Below are positions 42,011-50,673 of a DNA stretch of 52,469 nt, piece by piece. The position numbers were made by a program, and so were the translations under genes. Within the stretch, counting starts at the first letter, position 1. Each line of letters begins with the position of its first letter. The stretch lies in the NCBI GenBank assembly GCA_019420505.1, contig JAHZHC010000017.1, forward strand, positions 1-52,469, written 5' to 3'. Under the pieces are notes generated by a model. It made no database searches, was not told the origin of the DNA, and worked only from the letters and a program-made list of their open reading frames with translations. The stretch comes from Ruminococcus sp. (GTDB lineage Bacteria; Bacillota; Clostridia; Oscillospirales; Ruminococcaceae).

Positions 42011-43288
42011 ATGTTTTCTTCTGAAAACATATTTGTAAATATGAGCGAAATACGAGATATTAATTTGTGGGAAAGCGGAAATCAGAAAATACAGTGGGTA
42101 AAAGATAATATGTCTTTGCTCCGCAGTATAGAGACCGAATTTGCAGCAGATAAACCATTTTCAGGTCTTAAGATTGCACTTTCAGTCCACCTTGAAGCAA
42201 AAACTGCATATCTGTGTAAGGTGCTTGCCGCAGGCGGCGCAGAAATGTATGTAACAGGAAGCAACCCATTGTCAACTCAGGATGATGTCGCCGCAGCGCT
42301 GGTCCATGACGGATTGGAAGTCTTTGCATGGCACGGAGCTTCCGATGAGGAGTATCATCGACATATTTCTCAGGTGGTTCAGTCAGGGCCTAATATAATA
42401 ATTGATGACGGCGGAGATTTGGTTAATCTTATACACAGTGAATATCCGGAGCTGATAAATAATGTTATCGGCGGATGTGAGGAAACAACTACAGGTATAA
42501 TCAGACTTATCGCAATGAACAAGGATAAAAAACTGAAATTTCCAATGGTTCTTGTTAATGATGCAAAATGTAAGCATTTCTTTGATAATCGTTACGGGAC
42601 AGGCCAGTCAGTGTGGGACGGAATAAATCGTACTACCAATTTAATTGTGGCAGGGAAAAATGTGGTTGTCGCAGGCTACGGATGGTGCGGAAAAGGCGTG
42701 GCAATGAGAGCGAAAGGCTTGGGAGCATCAGTAATTGTTACTGAAATTGATCCGATAAAAGCCCTTGAAGCCGTAATGGACGGTTTTAAAGTAATGAAAA
42801 TGGAGGAAGCTGCAAAAGTCGGAGATTTCTTTGTTACCGTAACAGGATGCAAGGATGTAATTACAGAAAAATCCTTTGTTAATATGAAAAACGGTGCAAT
42901 TCTATGTAATGCAGGACATTTCGATTGTGAGGTCGATGTGGCAGGTCTTAAGGAACTTGCAGTTGAAAGTAAAAAAGCAAGAAATAATATCGACGGATAT
43001 AAGCTTGAGAACGGTAATTGGCTCTATGTGATAGGAGAAGGACGTCTGGTAAATCTTGCAGCAGGTGACGGTCATCCGGCAGAAATTATGGATATGTCCT
43101 TTGCAATTCAGGCTTTGTCAGCAGCATATCTTGTAAGGAATAAAGATAAAATTAATGATATGATAATTAATGTGCCGGAAGAAATAGACCGTGAGGTAGC
43201 TGTGCGTAAGCTGAAATTCTGGGATCTAAAAATTGACCGGCTAAGCGAGGAACAGGAAAAATATCTTAATAGCTGGCAGGTAGAATAA
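42011..43288 (+). CDS. ahcY: Adenosylhomocysteinase
   Basis: A 425-residue enzyme that splits S-adenosylhomocysteine into adenosine and homocysteine, clearing the by-product of methylation. NAD binds at VVVAGYGWCGKGVA, and the catalytic parts are DDGGDLVN, GCEETTTG and NDAKCKHFFDNRYGTGQS. It lacks the 40-residue insert of eukaryotic forms. The first ATG (42011) sits only 2 bases after aaaggag, while ATG 42041 (MSEIRDINLW) matches the family start but has no site of its own; a hairpin at 42013-42028 lies between. Exact start is unsettled. Confidence 0.93.
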   Translation: MFSSENIFVNMSEIRDINLWESGNQKIQWVKDNMSLLRSIETEFAADKPFSGLKIALSVHLEAKTAYLCKVLAAGGAEMYVTGSNPLSTQDDVAAALVHDGLEVFAWHGASDEEYHRHISQVVQSGPNIIIDDGGDLVNLIHSEYPELINNVIGGCEETTTGIIRLIAMNKDKKLKFPMVLVNDAKCKHFFDNRYGTGQSVWDGINRTTNLIVAGKNVVVAGYGWCGKGVAMRAKGLGASVIVTEIDPIKALEAVMDGFKVMKMEEAAKVGDFFVTVTGCKDVITEKSFVNMKNGAILCNAGHFDCEVDVAGLKELAVESKKARNNIDGYKLENGNWLYVIGEGRLVNLAAGDGHPAEIMDMSFAIQALSAAYLVRNKDKINDMIINVPEEIDREVAVRKLKFWDLKIDRLSEEQEKYLNSWQVE

Positions 43289-43300
43289 ATATATTAAATA

Positions 43301-43330
43301 AACGGGTGACTTTTACAGTCACCCGTTTTT
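43301..43330 (+). terminator. Terminator after ahcY
   Basis: aacgggtgac (43301-43310) pairs with gtcacccgtt (43318-43327), loop ttttaca, then a T run. Confidence 0.9.
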
Positions 43331-43443
43331 CGTATGAAAAATCTTGAAAATATTTCTTAAAAAATTGCGTTTTAAAATAAACAAATCTGTGCAAATTAAA
43401 GTTATGAGTAATTGAAGCGGCAGTGCCGCAGGGAGGCGATGAT

Positions 43444-43887
43444 TTGCAAAAGATTTTGCTGAAACACTTTACAGCGTTCGTAATAGGAGCATTAATTTAT
43501 GGTATGATCGAGATATCGGCAAGGGGATTCACACATATAACCATGGGACTTCTCGGGGGCATTTCAATGATAGTAATACACCTTACCAATGATGCCAGAC
43601 GAGACGGACTTAATTTTTTTGTCCAGATATCTCTCATTGCTTTTTTTATAACAGCAATAGAATTCATTACCGGAGAAATAGTAAATGTAAGACTCGGAAT
43701 GAATATCTGGGATTATTCTGATATTCCACTAAATTTTGACGGACAAATCTGTCTGCCGTTTGTGGGAATATGGCTGGTATTATCAGCGATCGGCGTGGTT
43801 CTCGATGACTATTTAAGATGGAAAATGTTTCGTGAGGATAAAAACTTCAGTTATCTGAAAACCGTAAATACCATCCGTCAAGCTTAA
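43444..43887 (+). CDS. Putative ABC-transporter type IV (CmpB-like) membrane protein
   Basis: A 147-residue membrane protein with four hydrophobic helices. The motif EFITGEIVNVRLGMNIWDYSD and GQICLPFVGIW match PF06541, a family named after CmpB whose function is unproven. Translation starts at TTG 43444, 7 bases after ggagg (43432-43436); a GTG at 43423 precedes the site and is rejected. It ends 2 bases from the convergent glgP, with no visible terminator between them. Confidence 0.72.
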   Translation: MQKILLKHFTAFVIGALIYGMIEISARGFTHITMGLLGGISMIVIHLTNDARRDGLNFFVQISLIAFFITAIEFITGEIVNVRLGMNIWDYSDIPLNFDGQICLPFVGIWLVLSAIGVVLDDYLRWKMFREDKNFSYLKTVNTIRQA

Positions 43888-43889
43888 AA

Positions 43890-46259
43890 CTAATCAATAT
43901 TCCAAATATTTTCCGCATAATCCTTAATTGTTCTGTCGGAAGAAAACTTTCCGGCAGAGCACATATTAAGCCAGCATTTTTTTGCAAAAGAAATCTTATC
44001 TCTGTAATCCCGGTTTGCCTTCAGCTTGGTTTCTACATAGTCCCTTAAATCACCGATAAGATAATAATGATCAGGAACATGCCAGCTTGCACCGTCCATT
44101 AGAGATTTGTAAAGCTCTTTAAATGAACCCTCTTCGTTTGAAGGAATACCGCCATCGTCAAATGAACCGTCTATAAGCTTGTTGAGTACACGATGGATTT
44201 TTTCATCTGAAAACGCAATTGAACGTGGATCATAATCAGGCATTATCTTTTCCAGATCTTCAACCCTCGCACCGAAAATGTAGTTGTTTTCTTCTCCGGC
44301 TTCTTCAACTATTTCAACGTTTGCACCGTCAAATGTTCCCAGTGTTACCGTTCCGTTGAGCATGAATTTCATATTTCCCGTACCTGAAGCCTCAGTACCG
44401 GCAGTAGAAATCTGTTCTGAAATGTCTGCGGCGGTTACAAGCTTTTCAGCATATGAAACATTATAGTTCTGTACAAATACAACCTTGATAAGATCTTTGG
44501 TATCAGGATCATTTTCCACAAGTCTTGAAATTTCGCCGATTAGTTTGATAATAGCTTTTGCTCGTCTGTATCCCGGCGCAGATTTAGCACCGAAAATAAA
44601 TGTAGTAGGATAGAAATCTTTGATTGAACCGTCTTTTATTCCATAGTAAATATAAAGAATTGAAAGAGTATTAAGAAATTGTCTTTTATATTCGTGAAGC
44701 CGCTTGATTTGAATATCAAAAATCGTGTCTGCTTTAATCTCAATTCCATCATGCGCCTTAATAAAATCCGCAAGTTCATGCTTCTTTTTATTTTTTATTT
44801 CAATAAATTCCCGCAGGATCTTTTCATCATCTGCAAATTTTTTCAGCTTTGATAATTCATCAAGATCCTTTATCCATTTTTCGCTTCCAAGAAGCCGTGT
44901 AATCAAAGCGGATAATTCGCTGTTGCAAAGCGCAAGCCAGCGTCGCTGTGTAATGCCGTTTGTCTTGTTCTGAAAACGTTCGGGATATATTTCATACCAG
45001 TCCTTTAGCGTTTCTGCTTTAAGTATTTCAGTGTGAATAGCAGCAACACCGTTGGTGTAGGAGGAAGTATAAACAGCCATGTTTGCCATTCTTACCATTC
45101 CGTCACCAATAGGAGCCATCTTTGAAATCAGTTTTTTGTCTTTATTTAGTTTGTACATGTCACCGATAAAACGTTCGTTTATCATAAGAATGAAATCATA
45201 AACCCTCGGCAGAATTTTTTCTATAAGACTACAACTCCACTTTTCAAGAGCTTCCTGCATAATTGTGTGATTTGTGTAGTTAAATACTTTTTGAGTAATT
45301 TGAAAAGCCTTGTCAAAGTCCATTCCGTGAATATCAACAAGCTGACGCATAAGCTCAGGAATAGATATAACAGGATGCGTGTCATTAAGCTGAATAGTAA
45401 CCATGTCAGCAAGATTGTCATATCCGCCGTAACGCTCCGAATGCTTTTTCAGAATATCTGTCAGAGATGCGGAAGAAAAGAAATATTCCTGTTTCAATCG
45501 AAGAATTTTTCCGGCTTCAAAATTATCATTGGGATAAAGAACCTTGGAAATGTTTTCAGCAGAGTTCTTTGATTTTACAGCTTCATCATACCTTCCGTCA
45601 TTGAAAGTCATAAAGTTAAATTCCTCAACAGCTTCAGCCTGCCAAAGACGAAGATTTCCGATATTATCAGTGCCATATCCTATTATCGGCATATCATATG
45701 GCACAGCATTTACAGTTTCATCTCCATATACTACCTGAACAATGTCCTTTTCACAGCGTTTAGACCAGGGATCTCCGAATCTTTGCCAGTCATCAGCATA
45801 TTCCCTTTGAAAACCGTCTTCTATTGTCTGTTTAAAAAGTCCATACTTGTATCTTATTCCATAACCGTCAAGAGGTAAATCATGAGAGGCAGCAGAATCA
45901 AGGAAACAAGCCGCAAGCCGTCCCAGACCGCCGTTACCCAAAGCGGCATCCTCAATTTCTTCTAATTCCGAAAGGCTTCGTCCGCAGTTTTTCAATGCGC
46001 CCTCCACAGTGTCTTTTAAACCAAGACACATCAAGTTGTTGTAAACAGCCCTGCCCATCAGAAATTCCATTGAAAAATAGCAGGCATGTCTTTTTGAAAG
46101 ATGCTTTTCGGTGCTTTTTTTCCACTTTTCTGAAATTTCATTCATTACAATTGAAGAAATACTTTCATGAAGCTGAACCGGAGTTGCTTTTTCAGCAGTT
46201 GTTCCGAATTTTTCGTTAAGATCTTTGCTAAGCATTTGAGAAAATATTGCTTTATCCAT
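43890..46259 (-). CDS. glgP: Glycogen/maltodextrin phosphorylase
   Basis: A 789-residue phosphorylase that releases glucose-1-phosphate from alpha-1,4-glucans. The PLP lysine is Lys631 in GTGNMKFMLNGTVTLGT, and KRQFLNT, IFGAKSAPGY and SRLVENDPDTKD are typical. The N-terminal ACYFSMEFLMGRAVYN and NGGLGRLAACFLDS belong to the family. A site of the form gaaagga precedes the start. It lies 261 bases after malQ on the same strand and may be co-transcribed or have its own control from the palindrome at 46405. Confidence 0.96.
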   Translation of the reverse strand: MDKAIFSQMLSKDLNEKFGTTAEKATPVQLHESISSIVMNEISEKWKKSTEKHLSKRHACYFSMEFLMGRAVYNNLMCLGLKDTVEGALKNCGRSLSELEEIEDAALGNGGLGRLAACFLDSAASHDLPLDGYGIRYKYGLFKQTIEDGFQREYADDWQRFGDPWSKRCEKDIVQVVYGDETVNAVPYDMPIIGYGTDNIGNLRLWQAEAVEEFNFMTFNDGRYDEAVKSKNSAENISKVLYPNDNFEAGKILRLKQEYFFSSASLTDILKKHSERYGGYDNLADMVTIQLNDTHPVISIPELMRQLVDIHGMDFDKAFQITQKVFNYTNHTIMQEALEKWSCSLIEKILPRVYDFILMINERFIGDMYKLNKDKKLISKMAPIGDGMVRMANMAVYTSSYTNGVAAIHTEILKAETLKDWYEIYPERFQNKTNGITQRRWLALCNSELSALITRLLGSEKWIKDLDELSKLKKFADDEKILREFIEIKNKKKHELADFIKAHDGIEIKADTIFDIQIKRLHEYKRQFLNTLSILYIYYGIKDGSIKDFYPTTFIFGAKSAPGYRRAKAIIKLIGEISRLVENDPDTKDLIKVVFVQNYNVSYAEKLVTAADISEQISTAGTEASGTGNMKFMLNGTVTLGTFDGANVEIVEEAGEENNYIFGARVEDLEKIMPDYDPRSIAFSDEKIHRVLNKLIDGSFDDGGIPSNEEGSFKELYKSLMDGASWHVPDHYYLIGDLRDYVETKLKANRDYRDKISFAKKCWLNMCSAGKFSSDRTIKDYAENIWNID

Positions 46260-46404
46260 AAAATAAAATTCCTTTCAGTTAATAATTTTAAACATAAGTT
46301 TAGTTTGAAATTTAAAAGTTTATTTCCACCGTTTCAGTACGATATTAATTTAATTAAAATTAAATGTTAACAAATCTTAAATTTTTATATTTTTTTGTTC
46401 ATAG

Positions 46405-46422
46405 TTGCACGTTTGCGTGCAA
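46405..46422. promoter_or_regulatory. Palindromic operator-like site upstream of glgP
   Basis: ttgcacgtttgcgtgcaa has 7-base arms (ttgcacg, cgtgcaa) around tttg. Its form resembles LacI/GalR-family operators, such as those of maltose regulators. It lies in the malQ-glgP gap, 146 bases upstream of glgP. No T run follows on either strand, so it is not an obvious terminator. Confidence 0.4.
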
Positions 46423-46520
46423 AAAAACGCCAAATGAGCCTATTAGTAGAGGGGTATAAATTAATTCTTCTCTAAAAAACATAACAGCTATTTTAAATTA
46501 AGTTTCAAGTTATTAACGTT

Positions 46521-48011
46521 TTAATCGTCAAACCTGTTTCGATCATATAAGGTTGTAAGTTCTGCAATTTTTTCAGCAAGCTCTTTTGTGAAGCATTCAC
46601 CGGAACAGCGCCACTGCCAGTTGCCTCCAAGAGTGGATGGAACATTCATTCTTGCTGATGAATCAAGTTCAAGAAAATCCTGCATCTGAGCAATAGCCGT
46701 ATCTGATATGCTTGCCCACGCAAGCCGTATAAGTCCCCAGGGAATATCCCTGTTACGCTTAACATTAAGATAATTCCGGCAGAATCTCAGTTCTTTTCTT
46801 GATGCTGTGCTCACCCAGCCTGAAACAGTGTCATTGTCGTGAGTTCCTGTGTAGCAAACGTTGTTTGAGTTCTGAAAATTATGAGGAAGATAATTGCTTT
46901 TTCCATCAGGATCAAATGCAAATTCCAAAACCTTCATTCCGGGAAAACCGCTGGCTTTTAAAAGTTTTGCTACCTGTTTTGTAATAAATCCTAAATCCTC
47001 AGCTATTATTTTTTGTTTTCCAAGCTGACGTTTGATTTCCTTGAAAAGTTTTATGTCAGGTCCTTTCCTCCATTCACCAATGGTTGCGTCAGGCCGTCCG
47101 TAAGGAATTGCATAATAGCTTTCAAAACCACGGAAGTGATCTATTCTTACAACATCATAAATCCGGGCGGCACTTCGTATTCTGTCGATCCACCATTTAA
47201 AATTCTCCTTTTCCATGACATCCCAACGATAAAGAGGATTACCCCAAAGCTGTCCCAATTCAGTAAATGCATCTGGAGGGCACCCTGCAACATCTATAGG
47301 AGTCTTGTTTTTATCAAGCAAAAAATATTGCGGACAGGTCCAGACATCAACACTGTCATAAGCGACGTAAATGGGTATATCTCCGATAATTTCAATACCA
47401 AGTGAATTAACATAGCTTTTCAGCTTTTCCCATTGCTCATAATATTTGTATTGAACAAAGCACCAGTAATTTATTTCGTCCGCATATTTCTCTTTAGCTT
47501 TTTCAACTGCGTCTTTTTCATACATTTTCAAAGAGCTTTCCCATTCATACCATGGCTTTCCGTTGTATTCTGTTTTAAGAGCCATGAACAGACCGTAGTT
47601 TTCTATCCAATCATTATTTTTTTGAAGAAATGTTTTAAATTCTTCTTCAGGTCTTCTTTGAAAGTTTTTATATGCTTTTTTCAGTATTTTGAAAACATTT
47701 TCGTATAAAATACTGTAGTTTACTGAAAGCGGGTCATTTCCCCAGTTAATATTTTTATAATCGTTACTGTTTAAATATCCTTGTTCTTCAAGACTTTCAA
47801 AGTCTATAAAATAAGGATTGCCTGCATAAACCGAAAAACTTTGATATGGTGAATCGCCATAGCTTGTGGGTGATACAGGAAGAATCTGCCAGAATTTTTG
47901 TTTTGAGGCTTTAAGAAAGTCCGCAAAAGCATATGCTTCTTTTCCCATTTTTCCTATGCCGTAGTTATTGGGAAGTGATGAAATATGCATCAGTATACCG
48001 CTGGCACGCAT
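46521..48011 (-). CDS. malQ: 4-alpha-glucanotransferase
   Basis: A 496-residue GH77 enzyme that moves alpha-1,4-glucan chains between maltodextrins. Catalytic residues are in VVRIDHFRGFESYYA (nucleophile Asp), IIAEDLGFIT (acid Glu) and TGTHDNDTVSGW (Asp). The N-terminus is MRASGILMHISSLPNNYGIG. I use the third ATG, 48011, with aaagga 9 bases upstream; the earlier ones are too close or carry no site. It acts with glgP just downstream to break starch or glycogen inside the cell. No signal peptide. Confidence 0.96.
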   Translation of the reverse strand: MRASGILMHISSLPNNYGIGKMGKEAYAFADFLKASKQKFWQILPVSPTSYGDSPYQSFSVYAGNPYFIDFESLEEQGYLNSNDYKNINWGNDPLSVNYSILYENVFKILKKAYKNFQRRPEEEFKTFLQKNNDWIENYGLFMALKTEYNGKPWYEWESSLKMYEKDAVEKAKEKYADEINYWCFVQYKYYEQWEKLKSYVNSLGIEIIGDIPIYVAYDSVDVWTCPQYFLLDKNKTPIDVAGCPPDAFTELGQLWGNPLYRWDVMEKENFKWWIDRIRSAARIYDVVRIDHFRGFESYYAIPYGRPDATIGEWRKGPDIKLFKEIKRQLGKQKIIAEDLGFITKQVAKLLKASGFPGMKVLEFAFDPDGKSNYLPHNFQNSNNVCYTGTHDNDTVSGWVSTASRKELRFCRNYLNVKRNRDIPWGLIRLAWASISDTAIAQMQDFLELDSSARMNVPSTLGGNWQWRCSGECFTKELAEKIAELTTLYDRNRFDD

Positions 48012-48047
48012 TAAAATCATTCCTTTCAATAAGTTATAATCAATTTT

Positions 48048-48076
48048 ATTATACTATATTTTTAAATGTTTAGCAA
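48048..48076 (-). promoter_or_regulatory. Promoter for malQ
   Basis: Minus-strand TTGCTA (48076-48071) and TATAAT (48053-48048), 17 bases apart. Confidence 0.65.
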
Positions 48077-48145
48077 TAGCGAGGTTTAATTTTTTAAAAT
48101 TAAAAATCTGATATCTGATAACTAAAAAATAATTTTTATTGGATA

Positions 48146-48174
48146 TTGAAAATAATGGTTCAATGTATTAAAAT
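48146..48174 (+). promoter_or_regulatory. Promoter for ptsG-ptsH-ptsI
   Basis: TTGAAA (48146-48151) and TAAAAT (48169-48174), 17 bases apart. It lies within inverted repeats: ttggat (48139-48144) with atccaa (48173-48178), and attgaa (48145-48150) with ttcaat (48159-48164). Confidence 0.55.
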
Positions 48175-48242
48175 CCAAAAATAAAAGAATAATAATAAAA
48201 ATATGTTTTTGATTTTGCACAATAATTTATGGAGGAAACTAT

Positions 48243-50369
48243 ATGAAAGACAAGATTTTCGGTGTACTTCAAAGGGTCGGACGTTCGTTTATGCTTCCGA
48301 TTGCGCTGCTGCCAGTGGCAGGACTTTTATTGGGAATAGGAAGCTCGTTTACTAATCCGACAACTCTTGAAACTTATCACCTTACAAATATAATAAAAGA
48401 GGGCGGAGTACTTTATACCATCCTTGATATAATGGCAAAAACGGGAAGTGCGGTATTCGACAATCTCGCTTTACTGTTTGCCATGGGAGTCGCTATAGGA
48501 ATGGCAAAAAGGGAAAAAGAAGTAGCCGCTCTTTCCGGAGCAATAGCATATCTCATCATGAATACAGCAATAAGCGCTCTTATAACAGCCAAAGGCGGAG
48601 CAGAAGCAATGGCCGAAAACTCAACGACCTCCGTGCTTGGAATCACAACCCTGCAAATGGGTGTTTTCGGAGGTATCATTGTAGGCTTAGGAGTTGCCGC
48701 ACTTCATAATCGCTTTTATAAAATAAAGCTTCCGCAGGTGTTGTCATTCTTTGGCGGCACAAGATTTGTACCGATTATATGTTCTGTAGTTTATCTTGCC
48801 GTAGGAATTCTTATGTTCTGGTTATGGCCGATTGTTCAGTTAGGTATTTCAAAGCTGGGATTATTAGTGCTGAATTCCGGATATGCAGGAACCTGGATCT
48901 ATGGAATAATTGAACGTGCTCTTATTCCGTTCGGACTTCATCATGTATTTTATATGCCTTTCTGGCAGACTGAGCTTGGCGGCTCAATGATAATTGACGG
49001 AGCAACTATTCAGGGTGCGCAAAACATTTTCTTTGCAGAGCTTGCCTCAAAATCTACTGAGGTATTTTCAGTTTCAGCTACAAGATTTATGGCGGGAAAA
49101 TTCCCGTTTATGATTTTCGGACTTCCGGCAGCCGCATTTGCAATGTATAAAGCGGCACGTCCGGAAAAGAAAAAAATTGTGGGAGGGCTTCTCTTATCAG
49201 CGGCTCTAACCTCATTGCTTACGGGTATAACAGAACCTCTTGAGTTTACTTTCCTGTTTGTAGCGCCCGTTATGTATGCAGTTCATTGTGTTCTTGCAGG
49301 ACTTTCTTATATGCTTATGCATGTTTTCAATGTAGGAGTCGGAATGACGTTTTCAGGCGGAGTAATAGATTTGACCCTATTTGGAATTCTTCAAGGAAAT
49401 GCAAAAACCAATTGGATCTGGATAGTCATAGTAGGACTTTTCTATGCTGTAATCTATTATTTTATTTTCTATTTTATGATAACAAAGCTGAATCTGAAAA
49501 CTCCGGGAAGAGAAGCTGATAACGAAGAAACTAAGCTTTATACCCGCAATGATGTAAATGCCCGAAAGGGGGGCGGTACAGTTACCGACAGATCTTTTGA
49601 CAGAGTAAGCGCTTTGATTCTCAGGGGACTTGGAGGAAAAGAAAATATATCAGATGTTGATTGCTGTGCAACAAGACTCAGGATTACTGTAGTAAATTCA
49701 GAAATTGTCAATGACAGCATGCTTAAGGAAAGCGGAGCGTCGGGAGTGATCCGTAAAGGAAACGGCATACAGATTATATACGGCCCTCAGGTTTCGGTAG
49801 TGAAGTCAAACTTTGACGATTTCATGGAAAGTGACGATTCTGACATGACAGACGAGCTTTTGGGAGAAATGGTTGAACCCACAACAGAGACAGAAAAAAC
49901 AGAAGAAAAGCATGGCAAAAAGACAATATTGTCTGCACATTTAAACGGAAGTATTACAGCCCTTGAGGATGTAGAGGACGAAGCTTTTTCTGAAAAGGTT
50001 TTAGGCGACGGAATAGCAATTGAACCAACTGAGGGCAAGCTTTATTCTCCATGTGACGGAAAAGTTGATATGGTTTTTGATACTAAGCATGCAATAAATC
50101 TTATTTCTGATGATGGCTGTGAAATTTTGCTCCACATAGGAATAGACACTGTAAAATTGCTGGGAAGGCATTTTAAGGCACATGTAACCGATGGACAGCG
50201 AATCAGAAAAGGGGATTTGCTGATCACATTTAATATTAATGAAATACGCAGAGCAGGCTTTAAAACGACTACGCCGATGATAGTATGCAACAGTGATGAA
50301 TATGAGAAATTCAATATTCTTTCCACAGGCATGGTATCCGCCGGTGATGATATTTTAGAACTTGAATAG
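48243..50369 (+). CDS. ptsG: PTS glucose-type EIICBA permease
   Basis: A 708-residue permease that carries and phosphorylates a glucose-type sugar. The EIIC membrane part covers about 1-415, with FGLHHVFYMPFWQTELGG and LTGITEPLEFTFLFVAP. The EIIB domain follows (about 445-525) with its phospho-cysteine in VDCCATRLR (Cys475, next to Cys474). EIIA comes last (about 570-708), with TKHAINL (His616) and LLHIGIDTVKLLG (phospho-His631). The order IIC-IIB-IIA is that of Firmicutes PtsG; glucose versus GlcNAc is not proven. The first gene of ptsG-ptsH-ptsI, with a good aggagg-type site. Confidence 0.93.
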   Translation: MKDKIFGVLQRVGRSFMLPIALLPVAGLLLGIGSSFTNPTTLETYHLTNIIKEGGVLYTILDIMAKTGSAVFDNLALLFAMGVAIGMAKREKEVAALSGAIAYLIMNTAISALITAKGGAEAMAENSTTSVLGITTLQMGVFGGIIVGLGVAALHNRFYKIKLPQVLSFFGGTRFVPIICSVVYLAVGILMFWLWPIVQLGISKLGLLVLNSGYAGTWIYGIIERALIPFGLHHVFYMPFWQTELGGSMIIDGATIQGAQNIFFAELASKSTEVFSVSATRFMAGKFPFMIFGLPAAAFAMYKAARPEKKKIVGGLLLSAALTSLLTGITEPLEFTFLFVAPVMYAVHCVLAGLSYMLMHVFNVGVGMTFSGGVIDLTLFGILQGNAKTNWIWIVIVGLFYAVIYYFIFYFMITKLNLKTPGREADNEETKLYTRNDVNARKGGGTVTDRSFDRVSALILRGLGGKENISDVDCCATRLRITVVNSEIVNDSMLKESGASGVIRKGNGIQIIYGPQVSVVKSNFDDFMESDDSDMTDELLGEMVEPTTETEKTEEKHGKKTILSAHLNGSITALEDVEDEAFSEKVLGDGIAIEPTEGKLYSPCDGKVDMVFDTKHAINLISDDGCEILLHIGIDTVKLLGRHFKAHVTDGQRIRKGDLLITFNINEIRRAGFKTTTPMIVCNSDEYEKFNILSTGMVSAGDDILELE

Positions 50370-50393
50370 TATGATACTGAGAAAGGAGTAAAT

Positions 50394-50651
50394 ATGAAGT
50401 CATTCACTTATACCATAAAAGACGAAGTAGGAATTCATGCAAGACCTGCCGGACTTCTTGTAAAAAAAGCAAAGGAATTTGACAGTACAATTACAATTGA
50501 AAAAGGCGGGAAGTCGGTTAATGCTTCAAAGCTTATGGCATTAATGGGACTTGGAGTAAAATACGGCGACACTGTTACTGTCAAATCGGAGGGAAGCGAC
50601 GAGGATAAGGCGGCGGCAGCTATGGAGGAGTTTTTTAAATCTAATCTGTAA
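50394..50651 (+). CDS. ptsH: Phosphocarrier protein HPr
   Basis: An 85-residue HPr that passes phosphate from EI to EIIA. His15 lies in EVGIHARPAG, and the regulatory serine is Ser45 in SVNASKLMALM (Ser46 in B. subtilis numbering), so HPr kinase control of sugar use is expected. gaaaggag precedes the ATG. It sits between ptsG and ptsI. Confidence 0.97.
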   Translation: MKSFTYTIKDEVGIHARPAGLLVKKAKEFDSTITIEKGGKSVNASKLMALMGLGVKYGDTVTVKSEGSDEDKAAAAMEEFFKSNL

Positions 50652-50673
50652 TTTATGATAGGCGGAGTGAGAT

